From Rhea pennata (taxonomy: Eukaryota; Chordata; Aves; Rheiformes; Rheidae), in assembly GCF_028389875.1 (NCBI RefSeq), contig NC_084663.1, positions 205,251,876-205,315,875 on the forward strand: a DNA stretch of 64,000 nt, read 5' to 3'. How positions within the stretch are numbered: position 1 is the stretch's first letter; each line of letters begins with the position of its first letter. A program made the translations under genes and the position numbers. This document shows, in pieces, positions 60,205 through 64,000 of this stretch. The notes under the pieces are model-generated. The model saw only the letters and a list, made by a program, of their open reading frames with translations, was not told the DNA's origin and did no database searches.

Positions 60205-61692
60205 CCTGTGGTCCCATTTTTGGGGGCATTTTGGTTGTAATATGTATTTAGTTGTTGCCTTTTGTGGACATATACATACATGAAAAAATCAGAAATCCTC
60301 CAACACTTAACTACATCCATTTCTTTTTATATGACGCATCTGAAGAAAGGGAAAATACTTCTGGCTGTAATACTACATAATTTTACTTATTGTTAGTGGG
60401 ATAAGTAAAAAGTTTGTTTTAAATGGTATGTATAGGTTTCTTTGTTAAAGCCTAAGTTTATTTGTGCCTTAAGATAAGTGTGCTTAGAGAAAGAGGAGGT
60501 GGAAAAGAAGTGTAGAATAAGGCAAGAGTGCTCAGTGTCTTTCCCTAGTGCTTTTTGTTGAGCTTGTGCAAGCAACAGAATGAACTTGATTAGCTGTTGC
60601 ATAAGTGATCTGTTTAAATACCGATTTTTGAATACTTCTTGGCTACAGTTCAGATGTGAAGATAAAGTAGTATTTATCCTACTGACTTTTTAGACCTAAT
60701 GCAAAGAAGAAGTAATACAAGAGATGGAAACTGGTGCTCTAAAAGGTGGGGAATTGACATTACAAGTTTAGTAATCTAAGAGCTGTTCAGGATGTATAGA
60801 TAGAGATAATAGTTACCCGTTTGCACTTTCCTTTGATAGTTCCCCAGAGCAGCAAACAGAATCGGAAGGAGAAGCTCTGTGGTACCCCGTGGGTTAGTGC
60901 TGGGCTTTGCAGTGAGTCTACTTGATATGGCGCTGATGAGCCAATGTGTGCAGTTAACTGTGCTACCAAACCAAGTTTCCACAGATCCATATGGCAGCAT
61001 TGTATTTCAACTGGAGAAGACTAGTTTGGAGCAGTGCTTTTATGGTTGTAGATGATGCAGGCTTTGCTTGATGTGTGGGTTTTTGTTTTGTGTTCTGTTT
61101 GGTTTTAGATCAGATGTTAAGTATGAAAGCAAATCTCAGGACTTCCTGAGTCAGTTCAGTCCAAAAAACTGAATCAGTTCCGTTCACAATTCAGTTTAAA
61201 AAACCCTTGTGTTTGCTGTTATTGTTAACCAGATAGCACACATTACTATAATTCACCTGAAGAGCATGGGAGTGAAGAAAAACTCCTGTCTTCTGAAACA
61301 TGGATATTTTGTTTCCGTGTTATGGTAAAATCTCGATCATGTACGATTGAGACCACATCTCTTTATTTAATAATTTCTGAGATGTCAAAGCATAGAGATC
61401 AGATGTTAGGCTGTTGGTTATTGTGTCCTAATATAAAAAACCAATAAGTAGCTTGGTTGAATTTGAGAAATGCTGGGAGCAGATATGTTTTTGTAAGAAA
61501 GTGAGTAAGGGGAAAGTGACTGGAATATAGCTATGCAGTGAGACTTAAAGTTGAATTCCACTTGGTCAATTCCTGTCTAACCGAGACAGCTAAGATTCAA
61601 CTGCTTTCTGAGTTTTATTGGATATTCTCTCAGATGGATGAGATCAGGAGGCATACACAGCCCTTAGTCCAGTTAAGTCTTTTGCTGTAATT

Positions 61693-62459
61693 TAGAATCA
61701 TAGAATCAGTAAGGTTGGAAGGGACCTCTGGAGATCATCTAGTACAACCTCCCTGCTCAGCAGGGTCACCTAGGGCATGGTAGACAGGGTTGCATCCAGG
61801 TGCGCCTTGAATCTCTCCAGAGAAGGAGACTCCACAACCTCTCTGGGCAACCTGTGCCAGGGCTCCGTCACTCTCACAGAGAAGAAATTCCCCCTCACGG
61901 TCAGGCAGAACTTCTTGTGTTTCAATTTCTGCCCATTGCCTCTTGTCCTGTCACACGGGACAACTGAAAAGAGTTTGTCCCCGTCCCCTTGACACCCTCC
62001 CTTCAGGTACTTATACACATTGATAAGATCCCCCCTCACTCTTCCCTTCCCCAGGCTGAAGAGGCCCAGCTCTCGCAGTCTTTTCTCTTAGGACAGGTGC
62101 TCCAGCCCTCTGATCATCTTTGTAGCCCTACGCTGGACTCTCTCTAGGAGCTCCATGTGTGTCTTGTCCTGGGGAGCCCAGAACTGGACACAGTACTCGA
62201 GATGAGGCCTCACTAGGGCTGAGTAGAGGGGCAGGATCACCTCCCTCCACCTGCTGGCAATACTCTTCCTAATGCACCCCAGGAGACCATTGGCCTTCTT
62301 GGCCACAAGGGCACATTGCTGGCTCATGGTCAACTTGTCATCCACCAGCACTCCCAGCTCCTTCTCTGCAGAGCTGCTCTCCAGCAGGTCAGTCCCCACC
62401 TTGTACTGGTGCCTAGGGTTATTTTTCCCTAGGTGCAGGACCCTGCACTTGCCCTTTTA
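61693..62459 (-). mobile_element. CR1 LINE, 5'-truncated, antisense
   Basis: 767 bp. The tail (reverse of TAGAATCATAGAATCAG) lies at 61693-61710; the element reads back through the 3' [17 protein letters not shown] and [17 protein letters not shown] and stops in the thumb coding region at about 62459. Two frames cover its coding part, with an in-frame break near 62088. Almost identical to the copy at 63540 over the 3' ~100 nt, including the shared ACTAGTACAACC variant where other copies have TCCAACC. Confidence 0.95.
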
Positions 62460-62723
62460 AGTAGAGGACTACTCGTATTCTAAAATGGCTTTACTAGATC
62501 AGAGCCTTGGGAGAAGTGATTTGCTCCAATTCTAATTTAGAATGTAATTTAGATAACCAGCTGTGGGTCAGCTTAATATGTTAACTGGAATATGCTGAAA
62601 ATTTATTTTATGAAAAGAGAGAAGTGTTCAGATTTTTAAATGTTTTTTAACAACTACTTTTTTATAGAATCAAAGGAATCCATTTTAGTGCATTAACTAA
62701 ATTTTCTTTTTCTTAATATGCAG

Positions 62724-62774
62724 CTATGTTTGGCTCATGGACTTTCTTAGTAATTGTTTTTCATGTTCTCAAAG
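62724..62774 (+). other. SLC36A4: Possible cryptic in-frame exon in intron 9
   Basis: A 51-nt stretch between a good acceptor (TTTTTCTTAATATGCAG) and a good donor (CTCAAAG then GTATGT). In the phase left by exon 9 it has no stop and, being a multiple of three, would return to the same phase, adding 17 mostly hydrophobic, Cys-rich residues (C-Y-V-W-L-M-D-F-L-S...). It has no counterpart in the human protein known to me, so it is more likely a chance pairing than a real exon. Confidence 0.2.
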
Positions 62775-63539
62775 GTATGTAAAGTACATAGTTTCCATTC
62801 TTTTTCAAAATTTCCAAAGTGTAGAGTGAAGGGAGGCAAAGATTATTGTTTGCTTCTTTTGCATACACCAATGATGATAAAATATTTTTAAAAGATAGTC
62901 TATGGAACTATCTTTATCTGTCTTTACGTAATACCAAATTACTATAAAATCAATTCCTATAATATATGAATCAATTCACTAATTACATAATCAATTCAAT
63001 CAATATAAAAATTAATTCCTAATTTGAAAAATTTGAATCCCTGACAGAGTTAGAAAATTACTCAGTATCGTGGAGACACTTGCTTTGAAGAACCGTGTGT
63101 TTAAAGCTTTGAAGCTTATTTATGAATTTCTTACTTTTTAAAAATTAATTTTATAAATTTTTGTAGGGATCTAAGGTCTAAAGATTAAAGGTAATTTGGG
63201 ATGAGCTGGTCAAGTATTCTTTCTGCTAACTGACTAATATCCATGTCAGCTTATGGATTCTGGACAATAAGGCAGAGCTAATAGAGATGTGACTTATTTC
63301 TCTCTTTTTCTCTTTCTTTTTCTTTTTTTTTCCTAAAGCTGCTCAAGAGTCCAAACAAGGAAATAAATGTGTTGCAAAAGCAACAGTTCCTAACCTAGAT
63401 ACTCCACTTCAGACAGGGACGTAGTATTGTAACAGGTATTTTGTGCATGCCTAGGACTTTATAGGACTGTATACAGTCAGTCAGATCTCTGATACAAGTA
63501 ATTTGGGACTTGTTAACAAAATTTAAGTATACTTTTATC

Positions 63540-64000
63540 ATAGAATCATAGAATCAGTAAGGTTGGAAGGGACCTCTGGAGATCATCTAGTACAACCTCC
63601 CTGCTCAGCAGGGTCACCTAGGGCATGGTAGACAGGGTTGCATCCAGGCAGTCCTTGAATATCTCCAGAGAAGGAGACTCCACAACCTCTCTGGGCAACC
63701 TGTGCCAGGGCTCCGTCACTCTCACAGAGAAGAAATTCCCCCTCATGGTCAGGCAGAACTTCCTGTGCTTCAATTTCTGCCCATTGCCTCTCGTCCTGTC
63801 ACACGGGACAACTGAAAAGAGTTTGTCCCCGTCCCCTTGACACCCTCCCTTCAGGTACTTATACACATTGATAAGATCCCCCCTCACTCTTCCCTTCCCC
63901 AGGCTGAAGAGGCCCAGCTCCCCCAGTCTTTTCTCATAGGGCAGATGCTCCAGCCCTCAAATAATCTTTGTAGTCCTACACTGGACTCTCTCCAGTGTGT
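63540..64000 (-). mobile_element. CR1 LINE, antisense, cut by window end
   Basis: The tail (reverse of TCATAGAATCATAGAATCAG) starts at about 63540; the element continues through the 3' UTR and the [14 protein letters not shown] coding end to the last base of the window. Same subfamily as the copy 1.1 kb upstream. Confidence 0.95.

Larger units (their letters stand above)
59640..64000 (+). other. SLC36A4: SLC36A4 intron 9, proximal part
   Basis: Opens with GTAAGT and does not close in the window: no sequence encoding the expected next block (Leu-Tyr-Gln-Ser and onward) is present. Contains a T-rich tract, two antisense CR1s and a possible cryptic exon, listed separately. The rest (60.2-61.7 and 62.8-63.5 kb) is AT-rich with nothing recognised except three spaced AATCAATTC copies at 62948-62997. 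Confidence 0.88.

Noticed and set aside
62724..62774. Considered as the true exon 10 of SLC36A4
   Set aside because: The encoded residues do not resemble the conserved Leu-Tyr-Gln-Ser block that follows exon 9 in SLC36 proteins, so exon 10 must lie beyond the window. Kept only as a cryptic-exon lead.

Overview
The window is vertebrate nuclear DNA, almost certainly from a bird. It contains one multi-exon gene with GT-AG introns, a CpG-island promoter, and many CR1 LINE copies ending in the avian-type 3' tail (repeats of ATTCTGTG). A short tRNA-Ile-derived SINE with a CR1-type tail resembles the family described in zebra finch as TguSINE1. That hints at a passerine or relative, but I cannot fix the species. 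There is no bacterial, plasmid or phage content.

The only protein-coding gene I can support is SLC36A4 (proton-assisted amino acid transporter PAT4) on the + strand. I assembled nine coding exons: 12449-12476, 26581-26692, 27419-27509, 29043-29131, 30754-30849, 32473-32557, 40043-40270, 41422-41520 and 59470-59639. They join in phase into 332 complete codons plus 2 nt, with every junction on AG/GT. The remaining roughly one third of the protein lies beyond base 64000, because intron 9 has not closed by the window end.

Layout. Bases 1-12.1 kb are AT-rich intergenic DNA with the tRNA-Ile SINE at 5.6 kb and an old CR1 scrap at 11.9 kb. A CpG island at about 12.1-12.8 kb carries a perfect NRF-1-type motif and exon 1. 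Intron 1 (14.1 kb) holds a degenerate CR1 that has lost its reverse transcriptase core. Exons 2-6 are clustered at 26.6-32.6 kb; a candidate solo LTR ends only 28 nt before exon 4. Intron 6 (7.5 kb) has a 141-bp near-perfect palindrome and a 1.85-kb CR1. Intron 8 (17.9 kb) has two antisense CR1s, an internal CR1 fragment and an old CR1 that still shows its ORF1 esterase. Intron 9 has two very similar antisense CR1s and a possible in-frame cryptic 51-nt exon.

I found no new multi-gene system. The observations most worth checking are the LTR beside the exon 4 acceptor (it may supply the branch point and carries a sense AATAAA), the palindrome, the shared Ser in the RT catalytic box of three CR1 copies, the SINE/LINE tail match, and the candidate extra exon in intron 9.
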